Numbered from the stretch's first letter, positions 17,984 to 27,031 are shown. The stretch is 64,000 bases of DNA from Dictyobacter aurantiacus (GCF_003967515.1 NZ_BIFQ01000001.1:4712001-4776000), one strand, 5' to 3'. Numbers and translations are program-made. Notes: a model not told the origin generated them from the letters alone.

Positions 17984-18964
17984 ATGGAGTTGTCGGTCGA
18001 ACAGTATGAGGAATTGTATCGGATATTGCGCCAGTATCCGCTGGAGGTCTCGCACCTGGAGCTTCTCCAATATCATGGGCGCGCGGTGGCGCGTGTGGAG
18101 ACGCCGGATGCGCCATACGTTTTGCGCATCAGCTATCCGCTGACCAGGATTGAGCGCGTTCAGGAAGAACTGGATTGGCTGCGGGCTCTGCGGTACGATA
18201 CCGATCTGATCGTGCCGTCGCCTGTGGCCAATAAGCAAAGGGAGTTTATTACTTCCTGGGTAGCGGGCGAAGGAGAGCCTGTGCAATATTGCCTGTTGTT
18301 CAACTGGGTGGAAGGCGATTCTGTTCGTGACTCGCTGTCGCTGGAAACGGCGGACGCCATTGGCGTGTTACTGGCTCGCCTGCATCGACATGCGCAGGCA
18401 TATACGCCCGCGCACGCTGCTACATTCGTGGGGCCGCGCTATGACTTCAACTGGCTGCTGGGCCCTGATTCCTGGTGGACAAGTGGACATGCACAGAGCG
18501 ATCTTGGGAGCGACACCTACCGGCGTCTGCAGCCCGCTATTGCTCTTGCTGGTGAAGCCATGTCGCGACTGGGTGAGGGTCCCCAGCACTTCGGCATCAT
18601 CCATAGCGATCTCCACTTCGACAATATCCTGCTACACAATGATCGCTGCGCCCTGATCGATTTTGATGATTGCGCGCCTGGCTACTATTTGTATGACCTT
18701 GCTATCACGGAACAGGCGTTCCGCTATCACTACGACCACACTCCTATCCTGGCCGCCTTTCATGAAGGTTACTGTCGCGAGCGCGGCCTCCCGCTTGCCT
18801 CTCTCCGTGATATCGATGCCTTTATGATCGCGGTCGACGTAGGTTTTCTCGCCTGGATCCTCCGTACCGATGAGGTGGAGGCGCGCGAACTCCTGTTGCC
18901 ACAGGTCCCCGAGCGTGTAGAGCATATCCTCGCCTGCGCCGAGCGAGCGAGACAGTCTTCCTGA
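17984..18964 (+). CDS. Aminoglycoside phosphotransferase-like (APH/ChoK superfamily) kinase
   Basis: This 326-residue protein is a small-molecule kinase of the APH fold. Features include a lysine or arginine strand (YVLRISYP), hinge YCLLFNWVEGD, catalytic loop HSDLHFDNILL and metal motif LIDFDDC. The family includes homoserine kinase II-like and choline kinase-like enzymes; the substrate is not clear. AGGAGGG lies 6 bases before the ATG at 17984, so the much longer upstream frame is not coding. Transcription is divergent from the truncated MFS gene. It has no obvious operon partner. Confidence 0.85.
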   Translation: MELSVEQYEELYRILRQYPLEVSHLELLQYHGRAVARVETPDAPYVLRISYPLTRIERVQEELDWLRALRYDTDLIVPSPVANKQREFITSWVAGEGEPVQYCLLFNWVEGDSVRDSLSLETADAIGVLLARLHRHAQAYTPAHAATFVGPRYDFNWLLGPDSWWTSGHAQSDLGSDTYRRLQPAIALAGEAMSRLGEGPQHFGIIHSDLHFDNILLHNDRCALIDFDDCAPGYYLYDLAITEQAFRYHYDHTPILAAFHEGYCRERGLPLASLRDIDAFMIAVDVGFLAWILRTDEVEARELLLPQVPERVEHILACAERARQSS

Positions 18965-19179
18965 TGATGTACCTATACTGCTTGCCCCTTTCTCAAACCC
19001 GGTTCGCCAGACAAATATAAAAGGACCTATTCCTCGTGGAAGGTCTGCTATGAATTGAGGTCGGCCTGTCGTGGTTGATCAAAAAGATGATATGCTAGAG
19101 GTACAGAAGATCTGTATCGTTACGTTATTTCTGTGGAGAAGAGATGTAACGCTGAGAGAACGAGAGAAAGAGGCATGCG

Positions 19180-19686
19180 ATGGAAGTATTTGACGCCGTA
19201 CGCACGGTCCTGGCGGTGCGCCAGTTTCAGGATAAGCCGGTCCCGGAAGACGTTGTTCGTCAGATCGTCGAGGCAGGACACCTGACCGCCAGCAGCATGA
19301 ATGGGCAGCCCTGGCATTTTATTGTGGTTGAAAACAAAGAGACGCTGCGCCAGCTGGCGCCACTCGCCCGGACGGGTCCCTATATCGCGCAGGCCCCTCT
19401 GGCGATCGTTGTTGGCACGGAGCACAGCCCATTTGGAGTCTCCGATGCCAGCCGGGCCATTCAATCCATGATCCTGACGGCCTGGTCCCAGGGTGTTGGC
19501 TCAAACTGGGTGGGTTTTAATAACCTCCAGCAGATTAATGCTCTGCTGGGTATTCCTGACAGGATCGATATTCTGGCCGTGCTCCCGTTTGGCTACCCGG
19601 TTCAGGCTACCGGCAAGGGCCAGAAGAAGAGGAAGCCATTGGGTGAGGTTGCTCACCGTGAGCGATGGGATCAGCCATTCGCGTAG
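19180..19686 (+). CDS. Nitroreductase family protein
   Basis: A 168-residue FMN-dependent oxidoreductase. The N-terminal VRTVLAVRQFQDKPVPEDVVRQIVEAG contains the family's FMN-phosphate-binding arginines. TASSMNGQPWHFIVVEN is the typical SNxQPW signature. The LTAWSQGVGSNWVGF segment and the GYP near the C-terminus complete the fold. Such proteins reduce nitro groups, quinones or enones using NAD(P)H; the substrate is not predictable. AAGAGG precedes the ATG. Single gene. Confidence 0.88.
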   Translation: MEVFDAVRTVLAVRQFQDKPVPEDVVRQIVEAGHLTASSMNGQPWHFIVVENKETLRQLAPLARTGPYIAQAPLAIVVGTEHSPFGVSDASRAIQSMILTAWSQGVGSNWVGFNNLQQINALLGIPDRIDILAVLPFGYPVQATGKGQKKRKPLGEVAHRERWDQPFA

Positions 19687-19732
19687 GTGAGCCTTTGCCT
19701 CACGATACTTTATCTTTGCTGATCGCGCAGGC

Positions 19733-20569
19733 TCACAGCGTGTCCTGAATGAACTGATGGATGGCTTGAGCCAGTTTTTCCGGCTGGTCGAGAGGGATGA
19801 GCGTAAGGCTGTCGGTGATCTCTACCAGTCTTGCCTGCGGCAGGAGCGCGGTCAGCCGCTTTCCGTTCGCGGGGGGCATCATGCGATCTTCTGGTGTCCA
19901 GACAACGAGCGCCGGACGCTTAAAAGAGCTCAGACTTTTAGTCGCGGCCAGCAGGTCTGCCTTGCTGGAGTGGCGCAGATATTTCAGGAGATCGCGCCTG
20001 ACCTCCTTCTGGCTGAAGAGTGGACGCAGCCATGCGTCGGTGAGCTCATGAGGAATCGGCCGTTTCGCCATCGGCCCAAGGGCTATCGGCAGGCGGCGCA
20101 TGGCGCGGATCCGCAGGGGTTGGGCCACCATGGCGTTCAGCCCACCGGGAATTTTGGCGGCCAATGAGATCGTGTGACCCGGTAGACCAGATGGGATGTT
20201 CTCGAAGGCTTCACAAGAAGTGATCACCAGTCGTGCCAGCCGCTCTGGATGCTCTCCGGCCGTGGCCAGAAAAGCTCCCAGATCGTTGCCGACCAGGGTG
20301 ACTTCGCGCAGATCCAGGGCCTCTAAAAACTCGGCCTGCAGTTGTGCGAGTCCCAGGAGCGAGAGGTCGGCATTGGCCCGCATCGGTAGCCGATGACCAC
20401 CAACAGGCAGCGTCGGCACGATACACCGATAGGTGGCGCGCAGTTCGCGCACAACGTGTCGCCACGCTGAACCATCCATCAAGAGTCCATGCAGCAGCAC
20501 GACAACGGGACCGCTGCCGCCCGTATCTTCATACTCTATAGTCCCCGCCGAGAGTTCAACCTTTTGCAT
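19733..20569 (-). CDS. Alpha/beta hydrolase with aspartate nucleophile
   Basis: A 278-residue alpha/beta hydrolase. LLHGLLMDGSAW supplies the oxyanion HG motif, and GNDLGAF (nucleophile D96) is the Asp type seen in epoxide hydrolases and haloalkane dehalogenases rather than Ser. WTPEDRMMPP provides the acid. At the place where the catalytic histidine is expected (usually DSGHFP..DQPE) the sequence reads DSLTLIPLDQPEKL, so the His seems absent. The ATG at 20569 has GGAGGAG 8 bases upstream. It is divergent from a LysR regulator, which probably controls it. Confidence 0.8.
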   Translation of the reverse strand: MQKVELSAGTIEYEDTGGSGPVVVLLHGLLMDGSAWRHVVRELRATYRCIVPTLPVGGHRLPMRANADLSLLGLAQLQAEFLEALDLREVTLVGNDLGAFLATAGEHPERLARLVITSCEAFENIPSGLPGHTISLAAKIPGGLNAMVAQPLRIRAMRRLPIALGPMAKRPIPHELTDAWLRPLFSQKEVRRDLLKYLRHSSKADLLAATKSLSSFKRPALVVWTPEDRMMPPANGKRLTALLPQARLVEITDSLTLIPLDQPEKLAQAIHQFIQDTL

Positions 20570-20772
20570 ATGCTTATCTCCTCCATGCTCATTGTGTGAT
20601 CTGATCTTCCTTTGAGGTCGGACCGCATTTTTTCCTCTTGTTGTGATATACCTTACGGGATATACTATCCCTTGTCCAACACTTATTCTTGACTCATTAA
20701 CACTCATGCCATACATAATCATGAACAGGCGCATAAACCAGTCATTTTAATCCTGTATAAGAGAGGTTTCAC
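20570..20772. promoter_or_regulatory. Divergent control region between hydrolase and LysR gene
   Basis: The 203-bp region should hold both promoters. It contains a directly repeated GATATAC (about 20645-20664), a candidate LysR contact site. No firm -35/-10 pair was identified. Confidence 0.35.
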
Positions 20773-21678
20773 ATGGAGCTGCGTCACCTGCGCTATTTTG
20801 TCACCGTCGCCGAGGAATTACACTTCGCCCGTGCCGCCGAGCGCTTGCATATGGCCCAGCAACCTCTGAGCTTTCAAATCAAGCAGCTAGAGGAAGAACT
20901 GGGGGTGACGCTGTTTCGGCGCACGACGCGCCGGGTCGAGTTGACCGAGGCGGGACGCGCCTTGCTGGCGGAGGTCTATGTCGCGCTTGACCACCTGCGG
21001 CTGGGCGTTGAGGCGGCCAGGAGTCTGGAGCGAGGAGAGACGGGATCATTGGTGATTGGTTACGCGAGCATGGCCCTCTACAACCTGGTGCCTCTAGCCG
21101 TGCATCACTTTCGGGAGCGTTTCCCCGCTGTGCAGGTTACGTTGCGGGAGCTGTGTTCGCCCGAGCTGGAAGAGCATCTCCTGAAGGGTACCTTTGATGT
21201 CGGCCTTGCCATACAGGGAATGTATGAGCCGGGGCTGATCTATGAGACCGTGCTGCGCGAACAGGCCACGGTCGCCATCCCCAGACACCATCCCCTGGCA
21301 AAAAGGAGACAGATACCGCTGCGTGCCCTGGCCACGGAGCCGTTTGTGATGTATGAGCGCGCGCAACGGTCGTTAATCCACGATCAGATCATGGCGCTGT
21401 GTGGGGGCGCTGGTTTTAGCCCCAACGTCGTTCAGGAAGCTGCGTCCGAGCAGGCGGTGATCGGACTGGTCGCGGCGGGCGTGGGGGTCGCGCTGGTCTC
21501 GACCTGTATGAGCGGATTGCGCACAGAAGAAGTGGCCTATCGGCCGCTCACTGATCCCGAGACGCCGGTTGAATACGCCGTCGTCTGGAAACGGGAGCAT
21601 CCATCGCCGCTCGTCAGGGCATTTCTCAATGTTGCCAGGGAGGTCTCCCAACAGGCTGGCTCCCGCATTAAGAGCTGA
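20773..21678 (+). CDS. LysR-type transcriptional regulator
   Basis: This 301-residue regulator starts with the canonical LysR winged helix-turn-helix (MELRHLRYFVTVAEELHFARAAERLHMAQQPLSFQIKQLEE) followed by a linker helix and a two-lobed periplasmic-binding-type effector domain (GSLVIGYASMALYNLVP, TFDVGLAI, GVGVALVS). The length is normal. GAGAGG precedes the ATG. Divergent placement next to the alpha/beta hydrolase gene suggests it regulates that gene in response to an unknown small molecule. Confidence 0.92.
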   Translation: MELRHLRYFVTVAEELHFARAAERLHMAQQPLSFQIKQLEEELGVTLFRRTTRRVELTEAGRALLAEVYVALDHLRLGVEAARSLERGETGSLVIGYASMALYNLVPLAVHHFRERFPAVQVTLRELCSPELEEHLLKGTFDVGLAIQGMYEPGLIYETVLREQATVAIPRHHPLAKRRQIPLRALATEPFVMYERAQRSLIHDQIMALCGGAGFSPNVVQEAASEQAVIGLVAAGVGVALVSTCMSGLRTEEVAYRPLTDPETPVEYAVVWKREHPSPLVRAFLNVAREVSQQAGSRIKS

Positions 21679-21738
21679 CGAAGCCGGTGTTGTGCTTGCT
21701 CAGACTCCCGGTGGCCTCCCTGGCTGTCCTGGCTACCT

Positions 21739-22239
21739 CTAGTCGCTCAGCAGACCCCGTACATAGGCGGCCTGACCGGCGTGTTGCAGGTCGTCGGTAA
21801 TCACACTGATCAGCCGCACGCCCAGGGTCACGGGTGGATTCCAGTTGCTATCGACGACTCTGTCGTAGTCCTCATCCTTTAAGCTCTGAAGATAGGTGAT
21901 GGTGGCCTCGTGGACCGCGTCGTAGTAGCCGAGCAGCAGACCGGCGTCCACCTGCACGGCGCCAACCTCCCGGCTGCTATGGCCATAGCCGGTATCGTCG
22001 TTCGCGAACGGTAATGAGAAGCGCTGTGCCCAGCCCGTATGCCAGACCTGTTTCTGCTGCGCGACGCCCGCGATATGATCATCCTGGATGCGCGTCAGGT
22101 GCCACACAAGCCACCCGATCGAGTTCGCTGAAGGGGTAGGGCGGAACGCTAAATCATCTTTCCCCAGCCCCCTCACCACCTGGTGAACAACCTCTTTTAT
22201 GCGCCCGAACGCATCAATGAGCAATGTATCTGCGACCAT
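21739..22239 (-). CDS. DinB-family putative metalloenzyme
   Basis: A 166-residue four-helix-bundle protein of the DinB/YfiT group. Typical features are WLVWHLTRIQDDH, where H47 would be the first of three metal-binding histidines, and the C-terminal DDLQHAGQAAYVRGL with a further histidine. Some relatives are thiol-dependent transferases; the thiol and substrate here are unknown. The start at 22239 has GGAGGA immediately upstream; an ATG 12 bases earlier is a weaker option. It is convergent with the LysR gene. Confidence 0.85.
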   Translation of the reverse strand: MVADTLLIDAFGRIKEVVHQVVRGLGKDDLAFRPTPSANSIGWLVWHLTRIQDDHIAGVAQQKQVWHTGWAQRFSLPFANDDTGYGHSSREVGAVQVDAGLLLGYYDAVHEATITYLQSLKDEDYDRVVDSNWNPPVTLGVRLISVITDDLQHAGQAAYVRGLLSD

Positions 22240-22318
22240 TGTTTCCTCCATTATTATCTTCTTTCTGCATATATCACGCGCTTCCAGGTGATTTTGGTAA
22301 CAATACAACATTGCAGAA

Positions 22319-22398
22319 TTTTAAGTTGGAGCATGGGGGCGCTTTCGCGCCCCCATGCTCCAACTTAAAAAAACTAGCGCGGGCGCGCAGCGGCCGCG
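22319..22398 (-). repeat. Bipartite palindrome, copy 4 (inverted)
   Basis: The long perfect hairpin has arms 22319-22342 and 22347-22370 (24 bp) with loop TTTC. It is followed by CTAGCGCGGGCGCGCAGCGGC, the reverse of the flank of copies 1 and 2. The core ends in GGGGGCGC/GCGCCCCC as in copy 1, but the outer stem is different. Confidence 0.8.
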
Positions 22399-22430
22399 TG
22401 TGTGGGGGCGCGCAAGCCCCCCAGTATCCC

Positions 22431-23402
22431 TCAGGCAAAAGGAATGTTATCCATCAAAAAGTCATCTTCCACATCCTCTTCGGCTATCGGGAAAGGCGGC
22501 AATGCCATGAACAGCTGCGGCCCATCCAGGGTAAGAGGCCGCTTCGGACTGCGCCCACCCCGAGCGGTCCCCTCATTCTCAGTAGTGAATGGAACTATCT
22601 CCTTTGGCACCAGGCGAGTTTCCGGATCATTTAACAGCGTATATCCGATCAGTGAGAGCAAGAGGTTCAGAAAGAAATAGTCCCGCATCATTATTGTCAG
22701 CTCATGATGGGCATCTGGCTTCGAGTTTGGAGCCAGTGGCATTCCTGAATACCAGTAAAGGAGATCTTCAATGTTATCATGGGTAATCTCGCAGAACTCC
22801 TGTTGTTCCCCGGCTTCATCGAGCACAATCGAGCCTGTCGCATCAAGCAGCATATTTGCGATCATGACAGGGCCAACACAGCGCCTGTACTTGCCTTCCG
22901 GCACCTCCAGGAATAAGCTGGCGGAATGTATCCAATGTACTTGCTCGAACCAGCGAGGCTGCTTTTCGGGGAGCGATACCAATGTCCGGGTGAGGTGGTA
23001 GCCGTCGGAGGTGGGGGGAATCTGCAAAGAGAAATGTTGTACTCCCCACGCGCACTCATGGCGACCCCATTTCTCTCTTGCTCCGGTCTCGCTATTGTAG
23101 ATAAAATCTGGCGTTTGCACATACAAAAAGCACGCCGGATATACTGGAGATAGATTCAACTTAAAAGTGTCTTCATCTTCCCTTTCATGGCACAAAAATG
23201 CCCTGGCCACCGCTCGAATATCAATACATATCATATCCTGCATGGTTTCTCGAAAATCATATGGAATCTCTGGCGAAAGCAACATTTTCTGCGCTATGGT
23301 GAATGCCTCAAGCTTGTGAGGAAGATATGGATAAAGCAGACCTTTTGATGAGGATAGCTTCTGAAATGTGAGATGCGTTTTAAATCGTGCTTTTGCGCTC
23401 AT
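22431..23402 (-). CDS. Hypothetical protein, about 323 aa
   Basis: An uninterrupted frame encodes a mostly acidic cytoplasmic protein of 323 residues (from the ATG at 23402; 15 more residues are possible to 23447). No signal peptide; one hydrophobic patch (YFFLNLLLSLIGYTLL, near 250) is probably buried rather than membrane. The C-terminal tail is very acidic (EEDVEDDF). I do not recognise the family. The ribosome site is weak. The gene stands alone between a palindrome and an AT-rich spacer. Confidence 0.65.
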   Translation of the reverse strand: MSAKARFKTHLTFQKLSSSKGLLYPYLPHKLEAFTIAQKMLLSPEIPYDFRETMQDMICIDIRAVARAFLCHEREDEDTFKLNLSPVYPACFLYVQTPDFIYNSETGAREKWGRHECAWGVQHFSLQIPPTSDGYHLTRTLVSLPEKQPRWFEQVHWIHSASLFLEVPEGKYRRCVGPVMIANMLLDATGSIVLDEAGEQQEFCEITHDNIEDLLYWYSGMPLAPNSKPDAHHELTIMMRDYFFLNLLLSLIGYTLLNDPETRLVPKEIVPFTTENEGTARGGRSPKRPLTLDGPQLFMALPPFPIAEEDVEDDFLMDNIPFA

Positions 23403-23711
23403 GTATAATGTATCCCTTCCCTTTCTACAACCAACCAGATCATACATTGTTCTATATTAAAGCATATCAACTATTGAATGCGCAATTATTCATATCAAAG
23501 GTACTAGATGTATAGTTGCGTTGGTACCGTCATCAATAACTGAGACGGTGTTACCTACCAGAATGTGCCACATAGATTCCGTCTGTTTTTTTCTGATAAA
23601 ATAATGCAGTGAGGTCAGGCGAGTAGACATACTTTGTTGTTTCTGTCACTGCACAACTGAAAAGCGGCTCCAGGGATGGGATATCTTTCAGTGTGCAGGT
23701 TGTAACGCAGG
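23403..23711. other. Spacer without recognised genes
   Basis: This roughly 310-bp AT-rich stretch lies between the hypothetical gene and the end of the LysE gene. I see no RNA gene or repeat in it. Confidence 0.4.
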
Positions 23712-24347
23712 CTAAACGTGATGCTCTAGCCAGTCTTGCGCTGTAATCCAGAGGACGCGCACCCCGAAATAACCGAGCGCGAGTCCACACAACGCATTGA
23801 TCCAGCGAAACAGGGCCGGGTGAATCCAGTGACGTCCCCAACGGATAAGCGCACTGATCCCGATACACCAGAGCACTGCGCCCAGAAAGAAACCGACAAA
23901 GAAGCCTGCAAACTGCCAGCCTGCCATCCCTGAGGCAGCTACACTGCTTCCCAGACCTGACCAGAACGCGAGTCCCACGGGGTTGGCCAGCCCAAATACC
24001 ACACCGGTCGCAAAATTACCTCGTGTGGTGGATGTGTTTCCTTGAGACGTGTGCTGGCGGATAAAAACTTCGGAGAGGGCCAGCCATGCCAGGCGGAGTA
24101 AGAAGCAGCCACCCGCAATCCCAAGCACAATCTGAATTGCCAGACAACGAGTTAGCAACGTCACCCCTGTCAATGCGAGGATCGCCCACAATGAGTCCCC
24201 AATCAGCGAACCTGTTTCAACAAGCAGCGTTGAACGTGCCCCCCAGGTGACCCCTCGGCGTATCGCTTCTGTATTCACCGCGCCCGGCGCGGCGGCATAC
24301 GCAATACCAAGCCCGATAGCCATAATGATCGTAGAGAATGAAAGCAT
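23712..24347 (-). CDS. LysE-family amino-acid exporter
   Basis: A 211-residue inner-membrane protein with about six membrane spans, the size and pattern of LysE/RhtB exporters. The N-terminal AYAAAPGAVNTEAIRRGVTWGAR is the family's conserved PG(P/A)xN region, and FGLANPVGLAFWSGL is the second conserved loop. It would export an amino acid or related metabolite. AAGGA precedes the ATG. No regulator is adjacent, so the substrate cannot be inferred. Confidence 0.9.
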   Translation of the reverse strand: MLSFSTIIMAIGLGIAYAAAPGAVNTEAIRRGVTWGARSTLLVETGSLIGDSLWAILALTGVTLLTRCLAIQIVLGIAGGCFLLRLAWLALSEVFIRQHTSQGNTSTTRGNFATGVVFGLANPVGLAFWSGLGSSVAASGMAGWQFAGFFVGFFLGAVLWCIGISALIRWGRHWIHPALFRWINALCGLALGYFGVRVLWITAQDWLEHHV

Positions 24348-24453
24348 CTTTTTTCCTTGTTTGTCTCAGACGGCATGTTTATGCTTCAATACTAAAGGAT
24401 CATTGGACAGGAGTCGAGAGCCACTTCTGATGAAAGGAAGGGGGCCACTTTGT

Positions 24454-24733
24454 ATGAACAAGCGGACCGCGAGCAAAATGATGCCTGAACTCAATCTGCC
24501 TTTAACACTGGTACGTAAGCGCAAGGAGCTTCAGTATCCACGTCCTCCCGGGAGCAATCAATTCAACTGTTGCTCATGGTGCCCCCACAGCTCCTTTTAT
24601 GAGTGCCTCCCCCTATGATGCTACTGCACAGAGTGTCACTGTCTATGCCGCGCGGAGCGATAGCAAAATGAGCGCTACTCCTGTTTCCCAGACCTGGATC
24701 TGGAATGGAACAACATGGAAATTGCAGTCATGA
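24454..24733 (+). pseudogene. Internally deleted copy of the Kelch-like gene
   Basis: The 3' part (24572-24733) translates in frame to AHGAPTAPFMSASPYDATAQ and onward through SQTWIWNGTTWKLQS to a stop. This is nearly identical to the last 53 residues of the Kelch-like protein encoded at 25841-27031. The 5' part (24454-24570) has an ATG with a GGAAGGGGG site and the segment PRPPGSNQFN, resembling PSPPRSNQSN of that protein's N-terminus. The roughly 300 central codons are missing and the join is out of frame. It is a tandem paralogue destroyed by deletion. Confidence 0.75.
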
Positions 24734-24758
24734 TATCCAACCCGAGCACGCGCCGGCT

Positions 24759-25241
24759 TTAGCCTCGTTCGATGGCTCGCTCAACGGCGCTGGGCAGGCG
24801 TGTCTCAAAGTCCAGGATGCCAACCCAGTCTGGATGAATGAAGATGCGCGTCATGCGAGGATAGATACGGGCCGATTCAGCGAGGAATGCCTGTGCGTCT
24901 TCCTCGCTCATCGTCCGGCGGGCATTGGCGACGTACTCCGGGGCAAGACCCTCAACGGTGTCGGTATGCACCGTCCCACGAATTTGGAGGATCTTAGGAG
25001 GCGAGGCGTCATGCTCGATGCTTACTGCCACCCTTGCGCCATTCTTGAGTACCTTCGTTTTGGGGGCGTCTGTGGCTGTCGCCATCACGATTTCCTGCCC
25101 ATTCCAGTAGAAACCCATTGGCACAACACGGGGTGTGCCGTCGTGCCAGTTGTAGGCCAGATGCGCAAGACTCTTCGATTGTAACAATTGCTGGGCAACT
25201 GGATCTTGCAGCAGGCCAACGTCTCCTTGCTTAGTAGGCAT
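24759..25241 (-). CDS. PNPOx-like flavin-binding (F420 or FMN split-barrel) protein
   Basis: A 160-residue split beta-barrel protein of the pyridoxamine 5'-phosphate oxidase-like superfamily: LAHLAYNWHDGTPRVVPMGFYWNGQEIVMAT, then KVLKNGARVAVSIEHD and ILQIRGTVHTD. In Actinobacteria and Chloroflexi such small proteins often bind F420 or FMN and reduce diverse substrates; an LLM-type (F420-dependent) enzyme is encoded 2.3 kb away. The ATG at 25241 follows AAGGAG at 7 bases, preferred over one 39 bases upstream. Confidence 0.85.
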   Translation of the reverse strand: MPTKQGDVGLLQDPVAQQLLQSKSLAHLAYNWHDGTPRVVPMGFYWNGQEIVMATATDAPKTKVLKNGARVAVSIEHDASPPKILQIRGTVHTDTVEGLAPEYVANARRTMSEEDAQAFLAESARIYPRMTRIFIHPDWVGILDFETRLPSAVERAIERG

Positions 25242-25330
25242 CACTTTCTCCTTCTCTCGCAGATCATCTTCTTCTTGCAATTTACAAGTAGATATATCCT
25301 CTTATTCCAACCGCGAGAGGGACAATCGGT

Positions 25331-25402
25331 AATGCTGGAAGAAGCTTTGCAGATGGCGCTGCAGCAACGCCGTCCTCAAGTGGATTTCCTGCACCATTTT
25401 GT
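25331..25402 (+). pseudogene. Possible remnant of an IS3-type transposase
   Basis: The frame reads MLEEALQMALQQRRPQVDFLHH, resembling the ALxxAL..RRP..GLIHHSDRG segment of IS3-family OrfB around its second catalytic aspartate. The match stops just before the aspartate, and the rest is not recognisable. The segment is short, so the assignment is tentative. Confidence 0.3.
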
Positions 25403-25404
25403 CG

Positions 25405-25522
25405 TTATGCCACGTGCAGAACGATGCGGCCGCGCCCATGACCTTTTTGGCTGAATTCTTGGGCCTGCGCGGCTTCGTGAAGAGGGAAAGTCCCACCGAC
25501 AAAAGTTCTGACTTGCCCTTCT
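25405..25522 (-). pseudogene. C-terminal fragment of a zinc-type alcohol dehydrogenase / quinone oxidoreductase
   Basis: On the minus strand, the frame ending at the TAA at 25407-25405 reads EGQVRTFVGGTFPLHEAAQA, then QEFSQKGHGRGRIVLHVA. This is the C-terminal end of NADP-dependent quinone oxidoreductase-like enzymes. The frame loses similarity upstream near 25522, so only about 40 residues remain. It is a decayed gene end. Confidence 0.65.
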
Positions 25523-25840
25523 ATGTGCGGCGAAGAAGCATTTTTTTTGATTTCCATCAAAGAGTGTTCACCTTCCCTATCCAGAATAAGGACTTATGGT
25601 TAATTTGTAACTGAACAAATTGCAGCTTTTTGTATCCGGCGAAACTTACGACGTAGTAATAGCGTTGTGTTCCTCAAATGCATGAATAAAGCTCAAAATT
25701 CATGCCCAAAGCAAGGATATTCTATCTATATGTCTGTTCTAGAGGCATGATGGCTCCAATGGGAAACAGAACAGTAACATAAAACCCTGCCTGATGAAAT
25801 TCCTTATCAGATAAATTACTAACCGATGGGAGAAACATAC

Positions 25841-27031
25841 ATGAAAGAAAAGCTATTTTTCTCGGCTGATCCTGGCCGCGCTCCACATCCAAGTCCCCCC
25901 AGAAGCAATCAATCCAATCAGGGAAGAGGCCGGACCTTGCTCGTAATGAGTCTGGCTCTCCTCGTAGTGCTGATCGTTGTACTCAGCTGGGTGGCATTCC
26001 AGCTGTATGCCGGGACCGAGAAGCTCTCCACGCAGAATGCCTCTTCTCCTCACCTTATCCCTACCCGGCAGGCCCATGTTCCTACATCTACGATCGCCAA
26101 TGCGACGCCTGTCCCTCAGGTGACACCTCCACGTAGCGATAGCGCTATGACCTATGATCCACTTCATCACGTGGTCCTCCTGTTTGGTGGTACCACTACT
26201 GAAGCTACAGATGCGCAACAGACCAACGAGACCTGGGCCTGGAATGGTCATGGCTGGAAGCAACTCCATCCCGCGTCCTCACCTCCAGCGCTTCAGGGAA
26301 CAATGGTCTATGATGCCGCTAGCCAACGCGTCATCCTCTTCTTATACCAGGTTCAGAGTGCGGGGAAGGTAGCCAACGAAATGTGGTCGTGGGATGGCAC
26401 GACCTGGCAACAGTTGTATCCGGAGACGATGCCCGAAGCGGTTGGCGCGAGCATGGCCTATGACGAGGCACGACACGAGATCGTGCTCTTCGGAGGAGGA
26501 GTACCCTCTATGAGAACTGTTACGCTGATCAATACCACCTGGACGTGGGATGGCATGAACTGGCGGCGGCAATATCCAGCGACGTCTCCCTCACCTCGCT
26601 CAGGGGCCGCGATGACGTATGACGCGGCGCATCAGCAGATCATACTGTATGGCGGCGCTGGTGATGGATCAGGTGCTTCTTCTGTTGCTTCTGAAACCTG
26701 GATATGGGATGGCATGACCTGGCAGCAGCACAATGGCGCAGGCATTCCCTTTCAAGACCAGAATGTACGCCTGGTCTATGATAGCGTCACCCAACAAACG
26801 CTGTTATTCGGTGCTACAAACTCAGATGCTACCTGGACCTGGAATGGCAGCCAATGGGTTCGTACAACCGCCCACGGCGCTCCCACAACTCCTTATCTGA
26901 GTGCTTCAGCCTATGATAACGCCGCGCAGAGTGTCATTGTCTATGCCGCGCAGGGCGATAGCAAAATGGGCGCTACTCCTGTTTCCCAGACCTGGATCTG
27001 GAACGGAACCGTGTGGAAACTGCAGCCATGA
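25841..27031 (+). CDS. Membrane-anchored Kelch-type beta-propeller protein
   Basis: A 396-residue protein with a short cytoplasmic N-terminus, one membrane span (about residues 33-55, TLLVMSLALLVVLIVVLSWVAF) and an extracellular propeller. Kelch-like blades repeat the pattern MxYDxxxxxxVLFGG...TWxWDGxxWxQ (blades start near SAMTYDPLHH, GTMVYDAASQ, ASMAYDEARH, AAMTYDAAHQ, RLVYDSVTQ and SAYDNAAQ), about six in all. Such propellers mediate binding; the partner is unknown. The ATG at 25841 has GGGAGAA at the proper distance, better than the one at 25826. A deleted paralogue lies at 24454. Confidence 0.8.
   Translation: MKEKLFFSADPGRAPHPSPPRSNQSNQGRGRTLLVMSLALLVVLIVVLSWVAFQLYAGTEKLSTQNASSPHLIPTRQAHVPTSTIANATPVPQVTPPRSDSAMTYDPLHHVVLLFGGTTTEATDAQQTNETWAWNGHGWKQLHPASSPPALQGTMVYDAASQRVILFLYQVQSAGKVANEMWSWDGTTWQQLYPETMPEAVGASMAYDEARHEIVLFGGGVPSMRTVTLINTTWTWDGMNWRRQYPATSPSPRSGAAMTYDAAHQQIILYGGAGDGSGASSVASETWIWDGMTWQQHNGAGIPFQDQNVRLVYDSVTQQTLLFGATNSDATWTWNGSQWVRTTAHGAPTTPYLSASAYDNAAQSVIVYAAQGDSKMGATPVSQTWIWNGTVWKLQP

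Larger units (their letters stand above)
25242..25840. other. Spacer holding two gene remnants
   Basis: The region has no intact gene. It contains a possible IS3-type transposase scrap near 25331-25400 and the tail of an oxidoreductase gene (25405-25522). The final 200 bp is AT-rich and probably holds the promoter of the Kelch-like gene, but I cannot define it. Confidence 0.45.

Noticed and set aside
23551-23868. Minus-strand frame overlapping the LysE 3' end
   Set aside because: Most of it is an out-of-frame reading of the LysE gene, and the unique part is short and featureless.
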